From the NCBI RefSeq assembly GCF_937616625.2, contig NC_065570.1, forward strand, positions 46,181,665 through 46,245,664: a DNA stretch of 64,000 bases. Direction: 5' to 3'. Positions 1-11,366 of the stretch are shown here, in pieces; the stretch's first letter is position 1, and every line of letters begins with the position of its first letter. Both the position numbers and the translations under genes were made by a program. The notes under the pieces are model-generated. The model did no database searches. It saw only the letters and a program-made list of their open reading frames with translations, and was not told the origin of the DNA. The stretch comes from Mercurialis annua (taxonomy: Eukaryota; Streptophyta; Magnoliopsida; Malpighiales; Euphorbiaceae).

Positions 1-220
1 TTTCCAATTTATTTATTTTATTTCCTTTCTTTTTAATCCCCCTAAAATCCAATTCGTCAAATAATAACTTCTCGCTGAAATTATTATTTTACGATGAGTT
101 CAATAGACCCTCTTTAGTCTAAGTCCGTACTGCCCAATCTTAATTCGATATTCTTGACCTTAGTCCATACGATTTAACCTCGTGGCACTTCTACGTAATA
201 CCTAAAATTCAGGTTATTAC
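1..220 (-). mobile_element. LTR 5' end (L0 type), cut by window start
   Basis: On the minus strand an LTR begins at 220 with TGTAATAACCTGAATTTTAG and runs out of the window at position 1. The same 220 bases recur at 14486-14705, and a diverged, longer copy lies at 37605-40611. The LTR interrupts a minus-strand LINE that resumes at 221. No coding sequence is present. Confidence 0.7.
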
Positions 221-2979
221 AATCGAATCTCAATATTTCACATTCAACTTCTTTAAAGACAAAGGCAGTCCCAAGGACGTAATCGGAAAGTCCTCTATTT
301 TACAAGATAAAATCTCAGCAGCTAAACTCATAGAATAATCATCCAAGTTAATACCGATGATAGAAGACTTTTGAAAGTTTATTTGGAAGCCAGAAATCAA
401 TTCAAAACAAATCAAAATTCGACGCAAATCCTATGTTTTTCAAAATCATAAGGAATGAACACTAAAGTATCATCACCAAATTGAAATAGAGAAACCGGAT
501 TAACCTATCCATAAATATGAATCCCATCCAACAAATCTTTAGAGATAGCCTTATCAAAGATAGCACGCAAGCCTTCTACAATTAACACAAACATCAGAGG
601 CGAAATTGGATCTCCTTAGCGGATGCCTTTTTCTTTAGAAAAGTTTTCACAGGTAAGCTGTTGTTAATCAACACAACTAACTGTGATGATTTAAAAAGTG
701 AAGAAATTCAGTGAATCCAAGAACAATCGAAATTCATTCTTTTAAGCATAAAAATAATAAAGTTCCACGAAACTGAATCAAACGCTTTCTTAAAATACAG
801 TTTAATCATAAGAACCCTCTATCTGCGAGAATGAACCAGGACCGACTGGGAAGTTACTTGAGTTATAAAATTTAGCAAACAAATCCGTAATGTCACCTTT
901 TAATATCTTCCATGCTTTTTTACAGAAGAAAAAATTAGAACCATCTAGGCCAGGAGACCTGTTATCATCGAATTTAGACAAAGCATTGAAGATTTCAGTC
1001 TCCGAAAAAGGAACTGTGAGTAAATCAACCTAAACATCCAAACGGCTTTTGATGGGAAAATTTGAAAGAGAGAATGGCGGGAACTGCAGCTTCTCCTTAA
1101 AAAGATTCATATAATAAGAGTGAACCTGAGATATAATATCAGTCTGATCCGAGTAAAACATGTTATCCACCGATATCTTAGTAATGATATTAATTCGAGA
1201 TCGATTACAGGAATCGAATGAAAATATTTGGTTTTCTTCTCGCCAAATTGATTCCAATTCAATCTCGATTTTTAAAGCCATAAAGAATCTAGTTGTTTAG
1301 AAACTGTTTCAAAGTCAGCCTGAAGAGAAGAAAGCTGATCAATTTTCGCTTCCTCAAGAGTACGAGAATCAGCTAAACAATCCAACTCGGATATAGACTG
1401 TTGAACATAAATCATCTTCAAATTCAGATCACCAAAATGCGATTTATTCCAAATTTTGATGACAGATCTGAGCTCCTTTAGCTTTGTAACTAAATTCCAA
1501 GAACCATCTTCAGAGACTATAGCCCAAGAAATATCAATAAGAAATAAGAAGTCTGAATGATTCCACCATGCATTGATAGACTTAAAAGGTTTAGGACCCC
1601 AATCCGCAATAACTTCAGAGCAAAATAAGAGTGGAACATGATCCGAGTATGATCTAGGTAACGCCTTAAAAGAATGCTTAGGCCAAAAGGAAAAAGAACT
1701 TGGGGAGATAAAGCATCTGTCTATTTTAGACCTCGATAATCTATTATACCAAGTAAAAATACCACCTTCTAAAGGCACTTCTAGCAAAGATGATGAATTA
1801 ATAAACTCAAAGAAGTCCTTCATCGAATTATAGAAACCTGTACAGTTAAGCCTCTTAGTAGGATCCAAGATTTCATTGAAATCTCCTAGAAAAATACAAA
1901 GCTTATCTGTTGCCAATTCACTAAGAATATCTTGCCAAAAAATGGAACGATCCCTCGGGCAATTACACGCATATACCAAAATCAGTCTCATATTAGAAGA
2001 GGATCAGGAAAGATCCATACTAATAAACCTTGATTAGTAATCAGTTTAGAAGGAGAGGTCAAAAGTTTCTTCCATATTAAAACTAAACCCCCAAAAGCCC
2101 CTTGAGAAGAAGAAAATCCAAAGTCAAAATCTGTATTAGGCCATAACCTCCTGATACCAAATTCATCAATTTTTTTTTATCAAACCAAGAATAGAAATAT
2201 GATTCTTTTGGACTAAAGAACGAACAAATCTTTGTTTTCTAGAGTAAGAAAGGCCTCCTCAACAGTACCACAAGATGATATTAAAACAACTCAACAAAAC
2301 AATATTTAAAAAACTGGCAAATATCTGATTCAAACAGACTTCAAAAAGTCCTGCAGAATTCTATGCGACAACAAATCTATGATAGCAGCTTCATTTTCCT
2401 CTGAAAATAATCCAAGTCTTAGACCAGCAATCCACGTCTTTTGTGCTTCTGAAGCCTTGTTTGCAGCTGAAAAATTAATTTTGCTCTTATGCTAAATAGT
2501 GGCATTCGAAAAGGAAGATCCAGAGCTTTCTGGAAGAGTAAGAGCTGAGCAAAAATTCCCTTTCTTGTCAATACATTTATGTTTATATCTCTACTCAATA
2601 GACCCCATAAAACCTGCTAGAGTACACCCTGCTGACAGACATGAAACTTGCAGACCTTCCTCATTAGCCGAATAAGCTGACTGCTTCTCAGATTGATCAT
2701 TTCCGAATGCATTTTGAACATACGCAAGAGAAGAAACCTTTGTAAGACCCCTAGTTTCCAAAAAATCCATTAATACTTTATCCATCGGTTTATCCTGATT
2801 TGAGAATGACCCTTGACTGGATGAATCATCAGAAGACTCAGAATCCAGACCATGCCATTCCTCCAGTACTATAGGCAAGTCTGATTTTGTTACACGAACA
2901 TTAAATTCCTAATCTGTAAACAGTACTAGAATTGACTCTTGAATACCATCCTTAGTTGTACAAATCATTATCAAACCAG
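221..2979 (-). pseudogene. LINE (L1-type) remnant, 5' half, copy A
   Basis: This is a broken non-LTR retrotransposon read on the minus strand. From the 5' side (high coordinates) there is an acidic, serine-rich linker (2591-2878) and then an apurinic-like endonuclease. The endonuclease's N-terminal part near 2000-2170 is cut from the rest by a stop and frame change. Its body (1272-1991) keeps the boxes LGDFNE and SDHVPLLF. A connecting segment follows (1030-1281), then a reverse transcriptase (about 230-1000) with GDPISP followed by FGDD in place of the usual F/YADD. Many stops and frameshifts rule out function. At 220 an LTR interrupts it; the missing 3' part of what seems to be the same insertion survives at 36178-37604. 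Confidence 0.88.
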
Positions 2980-5327
2980 TGTCAAACATTTGAATATCAT
3001 ATAGTTATGCTCATGCATTTCATTCATTTTGACGATTAAGAGTAAGTGTCATTCATAAGCATTTATGTGAGCATTTAAACATATGATTTATATATAATTA
3101 AATGGAATAAGGGGGTTTGATTAACGCTATAACTATTCAAAATGAATAATAGGTAGTATAACAATAAACAAATATGTTCAAACTAAATTGGAAGAAAGTA
3201 CGTCGGTTAACTAGGGTTATTTGGTTATTATGAAACAAAATAAACTAAATTTTCCAAGTTAGACTTTAATTAAATTTCAATGACTATAAGGAGATATTAT
3301 CTTTGAAAAATGATTCCATGAGAACAATTCTATATTAGTAAGAAAAATCCGTACTAGAAGTTAAATATCACCTCTTAACTATCATTTCTTCATTTTACCA
3401 AAACAAAAAGAGAGAAACAAGAGTAAGAAAGTAATGAAACCCTAAACCTAACTTCAGAAACAAGATCAATTACACCTTAATTTAAGTTTGGATCAAGAAA
3501 AGAAGATATTTGGTAAGTAATTTAAGTGTTTGGGTTGATTAGGTTAGGATTCATCATCTTTTTGCAAGCAATCTGCTTATATCCTAAATTTGGTCTGTGT
3601 TGTTTATATCATAGGTCACGTTATACAGCTCCAAATTGGTTGATTCTTGAGTCTATGGAAACTATATCCAGTCTAATACAATTGGTATTCTTTGTGTATC
3701 ATCATTTGATGTCGTTATGATAGCCTAATACTCCACGCCATTTTATTGCTCTGTCTGCCTATACAGTCTGATAGGGTGTCACCAAAATATGAATATCTCA
3801 TTGTTTAGAGATCTAATTGAGTTTTTTCTTTTTGGTATCTTTTATAGACTCATATATATATAACTTCACCGAAGGGTTTTGTCAAATTGTGTTTATATTG
3901 ATCTGTGGATCACTTTGAAGATAGGGTATATGTTCTGACTACTTGTAGAACTATGGCTGCAACATTAGCTACTTGTGAAATTGATAAAATGAGTTATACA
4001 TGTCCGAATGATGCCATTTTTAATTCTATGGATTCTTTAGGATGTTAACTAAAACTTTTTAGTTTTTACAAAAGACTAATTCTGTCATTTGGATGGTGAA
4101 TAATGAAGGAACATTTAATTGTACAATCTGTCTAGACAGTTTAACCTAATGGTATTGTAATATGCATAATCTGATTTATGCTAATCCAATTGATGTGCTT
4201 CCAATTGGAAATGAAACTAGACCCAAATGTACAGGACTCATATCAATATTTTATAGAAATGATGTTTGAGTTAGGAGTAGTACCTATTTGAAGTCATTGC
4301 ACATAATCTGCCTAGAAAAAGGGGTTATGGTTACTAGTTTATTTCTTTATGTAAATTATCAAAATAGTTTTACTTTGTGAATTAATTGAGATCATATATG
4401 TGAATAGGTACTTATATACCAGAAGATAATATGACGGACAAGCCTGAAACTTCACGGGTTTGAGACTCGGTGAATTGAGTAAGTGAATAGATGGTGTTAT
4501 ACTTGGTATATACGTTTGTTTGCAATTGCAAGTGTGTATTGATTTGAGACGTATATGCGCTTGCGAATTATGGTTGAATTATTGGTGTGAGTTATGTTTT
4601 GGTTTTGAGAATCATGTCATGCTTATGTTTGGATATTCAATGAGAATTGAGAATAGTCGTTGGTTGCCTAAAATGGCGATTCGGGCCAACGATGTGAGAT
4701 TAAGTTATTGGTTGCCTAAAAGGGCGATTTGCGCCAATAACGTATGTTGGTTGCCTATATGGCGATTTGAGCCAGCATGATAATTATGCGCATGATTGAA
4801 TATCCTTCTGTAAGCTTGATGTTGATTGGAAATGTGAGAATATATTTGCTTTGAATTGAACATTGGACTACTACATTTGTTATGGTTATTGTTTATGTTG
4901 AATGGATCATTGCTCGAGTTATATATTAGTACTTGAAATGCTTATAAATGTGTATATTTAGTATGCATATATCTATTTGCTTATTGAGTTGCAGGCTCAC
5001 CCCTCTGCGTTATTTTTTTTTCAGGATACAAAGAGTTGCATTGAGTCGACATTTGCATTTGATAGAGGTTTCAGGTGGGCCAATGGAGAGTTCATTGCAC
5101 GTGCATATTTTGAAGTGTTTATGTGTATAAGATAGATAATAAAATTTTTGTACTAAGAGTTTTTATATAATCTTATGTATAAGTGTTTGATGTGAGATAG
5201 TTTGAATGTTACAGTTATGCGATAAGTTAAACCTTTTGTGTCAAAACATAACATATATTAAATGGATTTTGTGATGTTTGTTATAAATGTTTGAGTATAT
5301 AAAATGTTTTAATTTGAGGGTGTCACA
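2980..5327 (+). mobile_element. Ty3-type LTR, copy A
   Basis: This is a 5' LTR ending in GGTGTCACA at 5327 and followed five bases later by a primer-binding site. The start is placed at the TG at 2980, where LINE-derived coding sense ends; that boundary is tentative. It holds three imperfect copies of a motif beginning TTGGTTGCCTAAAATGGCGA (about 4659-4780) and a pyrimidine-rich tract with TTTTTCAG near 5012-5023 that could be a splice acceptor. There is no matching 3' LTR in the unit, so the element is truncated. Confidence 0.75.
4659..4780 (+). repeat. Triplicated ~40-bp motif in LTR (copy A)
   Basis: Three successive imperfect copies read TTGGTTGCC, then TA(A/T)AN.GGCGAT, then a G-rich end complementary in part to the start (GCCAACG, GCCAATAACG, GCCAGC). 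Each copy can fold on itself. The equivalent in copy B is at about 19144-19265. Confidence 0.75.
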
Positions 5328-5332
5328 TTAAG

Positions 5333-5344
5333 TGGTACCAGAGC
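5333..5344 (+). other. Primer-binding site, initiator-Met tRNA type
   Basis: TGGTACCAGAGC directly follows the LTR end and differs by one base from TGGTATCAGAGC, the usual plant retrotransposon site for initiator methionine tRNA. The equivalent in copy B is 19818-19829. Confidence 0.8.
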
Positions 5345-5486
5345 GGGGATTAGATTCCCTAGGGCGTAGAGTTGTGATGCATATTGGCATAACATACATA
5401 ACATGCATAACATGATATACATCTAATTGATGTAGTAGATATTCTGTAGGATGGATGAGCATGGAGATGATCCCATTGGCCCATAA

Positions 5487-5876
5487 ATGTCTGTAGAGTC
5501 TGTGCATGGTCCTGGAAATGCATCTTTTAATGAACAGGAACAGTCTGAGGATAATGCTCCACCGCAAGATGAAAATCATTTGCTGCGACAGTTTATTGAA
5601 ATGTTGCAAAGAATAGCAGCACCTCCCTACCATCGAGCACAGGAACCAGAAATTGACAAAAACTATGAGAGAGTTAGAAAACAAGGGGCAAAGACATTTG
5701 GAGGTACTACAGATCCTGCAGAAGCTGAAGAATGGTTGAGAAATACAGAGAGGGTTTTTGACATAATTAAATTCACTCCTCAGCAGAAGCTGAAATATGC
5801 AGTGTCATTGTTTGAGAAGGATGCTTTGGATTGGCGGGAAACAGTTCCAGGAAGCGGAAATAGGCCATTACTTTAA
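5487..5876 (+). pseudogene. Truncated Ty3 gag, copy A
   Basis: This is the N-terminal part of a Ty3-type gag polyprotein, 129 codons. It has an acidic, glutamine-rich head and then the conserved gag core with TFGGTTDPAEAEEWL and the block ending in DALDW. It lies about 140 bases after the primer-binding site, where gag is expected. The frame ends at an added 44-bp segment; even without that, both copies break right after the DALDW block, so protease, reverse transcriptase and integrase are absent. The start at 5487 is the first in-frame ATG after the leader. Non-functional. Confidence 0.85.
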
Positions 5877-5905
5877 CCTGGGAAACAGTTCCAGGAAGCG
5901 GAAAT
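5836..5905. repeat. 26-bp duplication around 18-bp filler (copy A only)
   Basis: A 26-base segment of gag (5836-5861) is repeated at 5880-5905, with 18 unrelated bases (AGGCCATTACTTTAACCT) between. Copy B has one copy and no filler, which accounts for the 44-bp offset change between the units. Confidence 0.9.
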
Positions 5906-6354
5906 TTTTTACGCCATTTTTAAAATGGTTTTATTTTATAAGTCTCATCATCCTAACTTTTGGTATTCGAGATTAGATTTATTTCATTTATTTGAGACTT
6001 TTTTCATCCGCTGCTTTTTGGTTGTACTAATTGTCTACACATTTATAAGGAATTTTGTTTCACATCTCCAATTATGACTTTTCAATCAGCTCTAATCAAT
6101 AATGTCAAGCTATTTTTAGCAAATGATTTTGCAATATCTTTCTCCAAAGTTTAGATATATAAACATAAAGATAATTTCAAATCTAAATCCAAATTTAGTT
6201 TTTCCTCACGTGCTTATAGCAAAAGAGAGGCATCATATTTTGAAATGGCTAAATAGTGATGTCAAAAGTAACGAAGCTTCTAATAAACACACCAAAAAAA
6301 TCGTAAATACGACACCGTTTAAAGTGGTACTTTTATTGTTAATTTTCAAACAAA
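5906..6354. other. Non-coding; decayed defensin-downstream sequence
   Basis: From about 6035 the sequence is an older relative of the block downstream of the defensins (compare 10375-10500 and 11220-11400). It joins across the point where those blocks carry a Helitron, so it represents the Helitron-free state. No gene is seen. The counterpart in copy B is 20347-20795. Confidence 0.65.
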
Positions 6355-6830
6355 CACTACAAGGAAACAGCTCAATAGCGAGCGGAAAACCGTTCCTTTA
6401 AAACAACAATTCGGTCTCTATTAATTTTTAGCGACTGAAATATTCCGGTCGCCAACGGACGCTATAAGCCTCGACCCTAATAGTAATTAGGGACCAGAAT
6501 TGGTGTTGGTCGCAAAAACATTTTAGGGACAAGAACTTTTCCGGTCGTTAATAAATTTTTTTGCGACCAAAACTATTTATATTTGTGACCGACTTCCCTT
6601 CATTATTATTTATATATAACGTTAACTTTTACTAATAGCGAACGTTTTGTTTTAGTATTAGTGACCAAAATCTGGTCTCTATATTTAAAATTAATATCTT
6701 ATTCAAATTAATTTCAACAGTATATTACACTATTTGTTACCGGAATACGGTCACAAAAAATAATTTAATATTTGAATTTCTAGTTATTGTGACTACAAAT
6801 ATGGTCGTAATAAACATGATAATTATTATG
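6355..6830 (+). mobile_element. CACTA transposon terminal region, copy A
   Basis: The terminus CACTACAAGGAAA is followed by a subterminal region rich in both orientations of a short motif (GGTCGC, GCGACC, GTGACC, GGTCAC, GTGACTAC). That layout is typical of CACTA (En/Spm) ends. The opposite terminus was not found nearby, so this is one end of a deleted element and its right limit is approximate. Confidence 0.75.
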
Positions 6831-7413
6831 TAATATTTTAATTATACCATAAATTTGGAACCAAATATTATAACAAAAATTTTTTTCTATAATTATACTT
6901 ACAATTGTAACAAAATGTTCAACAATTTTTAAATCATTCAAAAACGTTATACATCTAAAAACACAACTATTAGGAACTATAAAACACAAAATAGTTTTAC
7001 CTTCAATAATCCAAAAAAATAGAATGCCTAAATTGGTGAATGGAAAGGAGATAAAAAATAACGGAAGTCCCGAAATAATATTTAGTCCCGAAATAATATC
7101 GTCAGCCAATTACTTTCAATATATAAATTTAAAATAGATGACTTTATTTAATTTTAAATTATAATAAAGTTTCAAAAAATGCAATAGCACTTTAGCAAAT
7201 AAGAGTACATAATGTCATTTTATAACAAATCCGAATTTGAAACAGATGGACAATTCAATGTATTATTAATGTTAAAAAAAGAATTGAGGTAGGGCCCAGG
7301 CCCTTCCTGGCCCTACCTTAAATCCGTCCTTGATTATTCATTATGATCTATTAGGCGAGGCCTCGAGAGAATGTTGCTTAACCAAGTTATCGTCAGCCAA
7401 TTACTTTCAATAT
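6831..7413. repeat. AT-rich spacer with 23-bp direct repeats and hAT-like end
   Basis: A 23-bp sequence starting CGTCAGCCAATTACTTTC occurs at 7100-7122 and again at 7391-7413, with AGTCCCGAAATAATAT beside both. Between them, on the minus strand at about 7275-7335, is GGACGGAT followed by an imperfect GGGCC-rich palindrome. That resembles the ends of a widespread plant hAT-like element, also seen at 59252; the family assignment is from memory and uncertain. No gene is seen. The copy B equivalent is 21272-21854. Confidence 0.5.
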
Positions 7414-8557
7414 TGAGTCCCGAAATAATATTTCTCAAACGAGTTACTAAAGGGATACAAATTTGCAAGAGACTATCAACAGAGTAACCTTGTTTCTTTA
7501 ATCAAAGTCAAGCAATTAGAGAAGTCATTGTTTAATAGGTATATTGAACGGCCTTTTGTTACATTGAAAAGGCAGCAAATCCACGAATTTAATATTTTTT
7601 GACTACAATTGCTGTGGAATAATTGCAAATACACAATTTTTTATCTTTAAATAATTAAATTTCTTACTCTTGTCAATATATTATATCTTATCTTCTTCTT
7701 CTTTTATTTTTATCAAAGCATGTACTAAAAGTTATCAGTTGAATAAAATATTAATATATTATCATTCCTACACATTACTATATTAGAAATAGTCAGCAAC
7801 TAAGAGATTGAAGCAACCTTTTAATAATGTATATGTTGCTTCAAATAAAGCCTCAGGTTACTCCATTCCTACATTCTCATTTAGTCATGTCCATTTTTTT
7901 TAAAAAAAGTTCTTATACTTATAAGACATATATATCTTAGAGAAAAGGTCGAAAAGCTATTGAAAAATTTATTCATTTTTGAATAATAATAATTTTTCAA
8001 GTAATTCTAAAATAAAATTTATGATATTTACATGTTTATATATTTATTAAATATTTGTTTTGTTAATGTAATGTTTAGTTCATAAAGAATTGAGGTAATT
8101 ATCTTCAACCCTATGAGATTTGAGTTATTGTTCTAGTTAGACCATGACATTCAAAGAAAGTTCTATTACGAATAATATAAAAATAAAAAAAATTAAATTT
8201 TAATTATAAAATATGTCAAATTTATATTTGTTATCTTGTTTATTAAAGTACACTAAGATAAATTAATGAATACTTATTACTATTTATATTTATATTAATT
8301 TACAGTAAAAATAGATCAGAACAAGACATACTAATTATAAGAAAAATTTGAAAAATATTATTTCGATTTTTCTTATTTTTTATTTTATCAAATTGAAAGA
8401 ATTAAACATCTTAAATAATCTAAATGGTGGTAAAGTGTGTAATATTGCAAAAATTTAAGCATAAATTTTAAATGTCGGAGTCTAACTGGTATAATATGTC
8501 AAATCTCAGGGGTTGAGTATATTGTATTCTAGAACTAAAAAATTATATATTTTCTTC
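7414..8557. other. Upstream region of defensin A, no gene seen
   Basis: About 1.1 kb of AT-rich DNA precedes the defensin TATA box. I recognise no transposon ends or coding sequence. It is essentially identical to 21855-22998 in front of defensin B, so the two genes share their promoter. Confidence 0.6.
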
Positions 8558-8565
8558 TATAAATT
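8558..8565 (+). promoter_or_regulatory. TATA box of defensin A
   Basis: TATAAATT lies 39 bases before the ATG, implying a very short leader. The same box is at 22999-23006 in copy B. Confidence 0.6.
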
Positions 8566-8603
8566 CGATAGCTTGCGGCACCAAATACAACAAGGGAAAG
8601 GAA

Positions 8604-8922
8604 ATGGCTAAGCTACAAAATTCCATCCTATTATACCTCTTTATCTTCTTGTTTCTGATTGTATCCACGGGTATGCATCATGTTGTTCTTGTTCGCATAT
8701 GTGTTCAAATTTTATGATTTATTCTTATGGTGTGTTTATTAAACTGCAGAGATGCAAGGCACAAAAGCAGAAGTTTGCGAAAGGCGAAGCAAAACATGGA
8801 CAGGGTTTTGTGGAAGCTCAAATAGCTGTAATCGTCAGTGCAAGAGTAGAGAGGGCGCTTTAAGCGGAGCTTGCCATGCACAATTCCCAGGATTTGCATG
8901 CTTCTGTTACTTCAAATGCTAG
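8604..8922 (+). CDS. Plant defensin (cysteine-stabilised alpha-beta), copy A
   Basis: Secreted antimicrobial-type defensin of 79 residues in two exons: 8604-8670 and 8750-8922. The 79-bp intron has GT at 8671 and CTGCAG ending at 8749, and splits codon 23 after its first base. This is the usual plant defensin layout, with the intron near the end of the signal peptide. Residues 1 to about 26 form a hydrophobic signal peptide ([15 protein letters not shown]). The mature part has eight cysteines at 32, 43, 49, 53, 64, 73, 75 and 79. These include the CxxxC (49-53) and CxC (73-75) knot and a G-x-C gamma-core start (62-64), predicting pairs 32-79, 43-64, 49-73 and 53-75. No stops or missing key residues. 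It differs from copy B by K28N and N47S plus one silent change. The spacing fits the antifungal subgroup; activity is inferred. Confidence 0.93.
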
Positions 8923-9083
8923 AGGAGCACTCACCAACCACCTTATGCTTTCAATATCCAAACTCTGTAATATCTACTAAATAAGCCGTCAATGGCATTT
9001 AACATGTTGGCATCATAATATCATAAATGTTTCACTTCTATGTTATCCGTGCAAGTATATTGTGCCTTATGCTCGTATATTTA

Positions 9084-9907
<824 letters not shown>

Positions 9908-10242
9908 GGCTAAATATACGTATAGGTTCCTCACGTTTGGTTCGGTTTTGAATTTGATCCGTAATGAAGTTTTTTTTTCGTTGGAGGTATTTAATGCGTT
10001 AAAAACAATTCACATCGCACCCTCTAAATATAAAATGCCACATGTCTGTTAGTGATTGGCCAATGTGAACCATCAAAACCTAATATGTCATCACTGAGTT
10101 GACCAGTCACCGACGAACATGTGACATTTTAGGTTTGGAGAGTCCGATGTGAATTTTTTTATAATGTTATTGAAAAAAAAGTTTATTAAGGTCCAAATTT
10201 AAAACCGAATCAAACGAGAGGATCTAATTTTTATATTTGGCC
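9908..10242. mobile_element. Foldback MITE, unit A first copy
   Basis: Nearly the whole element is one long imperfect inverted repeat. It starts GGCTAAATATACGTATAGG and ends with the complementary ATCTAATTTTTATATTTGGCC. Homologues are at 11741-12081, 24246-24587 and 33411-33756. It has no coding capacity. A target duplication was not resolved. Confidence 0.75.
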
Positions 10243-10550
10243 ATAAAAAGATCTGCATATAACGATCAAATATATCTATCAAGTACACAAATTTCTATCA
10301 TGGAAATGTTTCTGAAAATTCAAGTTGAATATAATAAATAGAGGTTAAGAAATCAAGTATGTAACATACATTTATAAGGAATTTGGTTATTGTAATTTTA
10401 TTTCACATCTCCAACTATGACTTTTCAATCACTTTTAATAATTAATGTCAAACTATTTTTAGCAAATGATTTTGCAGTATCTATCTCCAAAGTCTAGAAA
10501 TAGCCTATGCTTTATATCTATATCTATACTATATATAAAAGCATGAGTAG

Positions 10551-10597
10551 TGGTGGTGGTGGTGGTGGTGGTGGTGGTGGTGGGGGAGGGGGGAGGT
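10551..10597. repeat. (GGT)n and G-rich tract
   Basis: About eleven GGT units are followed by runs of G. At the same site unit C has a GGT/GGGGAA mix and unit B has only a few G residues. Confidence 0.9.
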
Positions 10598-10916
10598 GGA
10601 GTGGGGTAGACAGGCAAACATACCAAAATATCCTTTTAAATTTATTACTAATTGATAACTTTAATCAAAGGTTTTTTTATCATTACAAATTATAAATTTT
10701 TTTTAATTGTTAAATATTGAGTAGCATTAGAATTTGATTTGAATAAGGGATACATGTGTTAATCCGTAATCCGAATTATAATGATGGAAGATTATACAAT
10801 TGAAATAAATAATGAGTTTGGTTTGAACAAGATATCAGAAAATTTAATCTATTAAACTAATTTTACATATACGACTATAGAGCTATATATAAATACTTAT
10901 CAACATATTACATATA

Positions 10917-11023
10917 TTTTTTTCCCTGATAATTAGGGAGGAGAAGGGTGAGACTCGAACACAAGACTTCTTACCAAAATATTTGTGGCTATTACCACTG
11001 TGCTACAAGAGCACTAGCAACAA
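10917..11023 (-). mobile_element. tRNA-derived SINE in Helitron (unit A)
   Basis: On the minus strand there is a polymerase III A-box-like segment TAGCACAGTGGTAATAGCC (10987-11005) and a B box GTTCGAGTC (10952-10960), with an A-rich 3' end. Near-repeats ATTACATAT and ATAACATAT flank it. Unit B has an uninterrupted site and unit C a truncated remnant (about 34350-34390). It lacks a full tRNA fold, so it is not called as a tRNA gene. Confidence 0.65.
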
Positions 11024-11366
11024 ATAACATATATGCATAGCCTATCAATTACCTATATAGCGTGTGTAAGTTAGTTTCTTGCGACTACCTTTTTCATGCT
11101 TAATGTCTTTTAGTGCTGTAGGACTTTAAAATTATTACTTGATACTAAATTTAATAAATTACTAATATATCTATAGTAATATATAAAATTACGGATGAAT
11201 ATGTTGATAAGTATCGCTAACATAGGGATAATTTCAATTCTAAATTGAATTTTAATTATTCTCTTGTGGTTATAACAAAAGAGAGGTGCATATTTACAAA
11301 TGAAAATATAGTGTTGTCAAAAATTACGAAACGAATAACAACCACACAAAATAAATCCTAAAATAT

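Larger units (their letters stand above)
10523..11197 (+). mobile_element. Short Helitron, 3' end deleted (unit A)
   Basis: It begins TCTATACTATATATAAAAGC after an A, as Helitrons do, and matches the complete copies at 34042-35024 and 26259-30728. After about 11197 it jumps to flanking sequence, so the 3' hairpin and CTAG end are missing. It contains a (GGT)n/poly-G tract at 10551-10597 and a SINE at 10917. No Rep/helicase gene; non-autonomous. Confidence 0.75.

Noticed and set aside
5328..5684. 118-codon minus-strand frame over the gag start
   Set aside because: It is the antisense shadow of the gag frame and primer-binding site, and is present only because the copies are identical.
6780..7109. 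109-codon hydrophobic minus-strand frame, also at 21221-21550
   Set aside because: AT-rich CACTA-adjacent sequence with no domain; its presence in both units reflects the recent duplication, not selection.
8705..8899. 64-codon minus-strand frame
   Set aside because: Antisense of defensin exon 2.
10507..10695. Glycine-rich frame
   Set aside because: It comes from the GGT/poly-G tract of a non-coding Helitron.
10952..11005. tRNA gene
   Set aside because: A and B boxes are present but no full cloverleaf can be formed, and an A-rich tail and flanking repeats mark it as a SINE.
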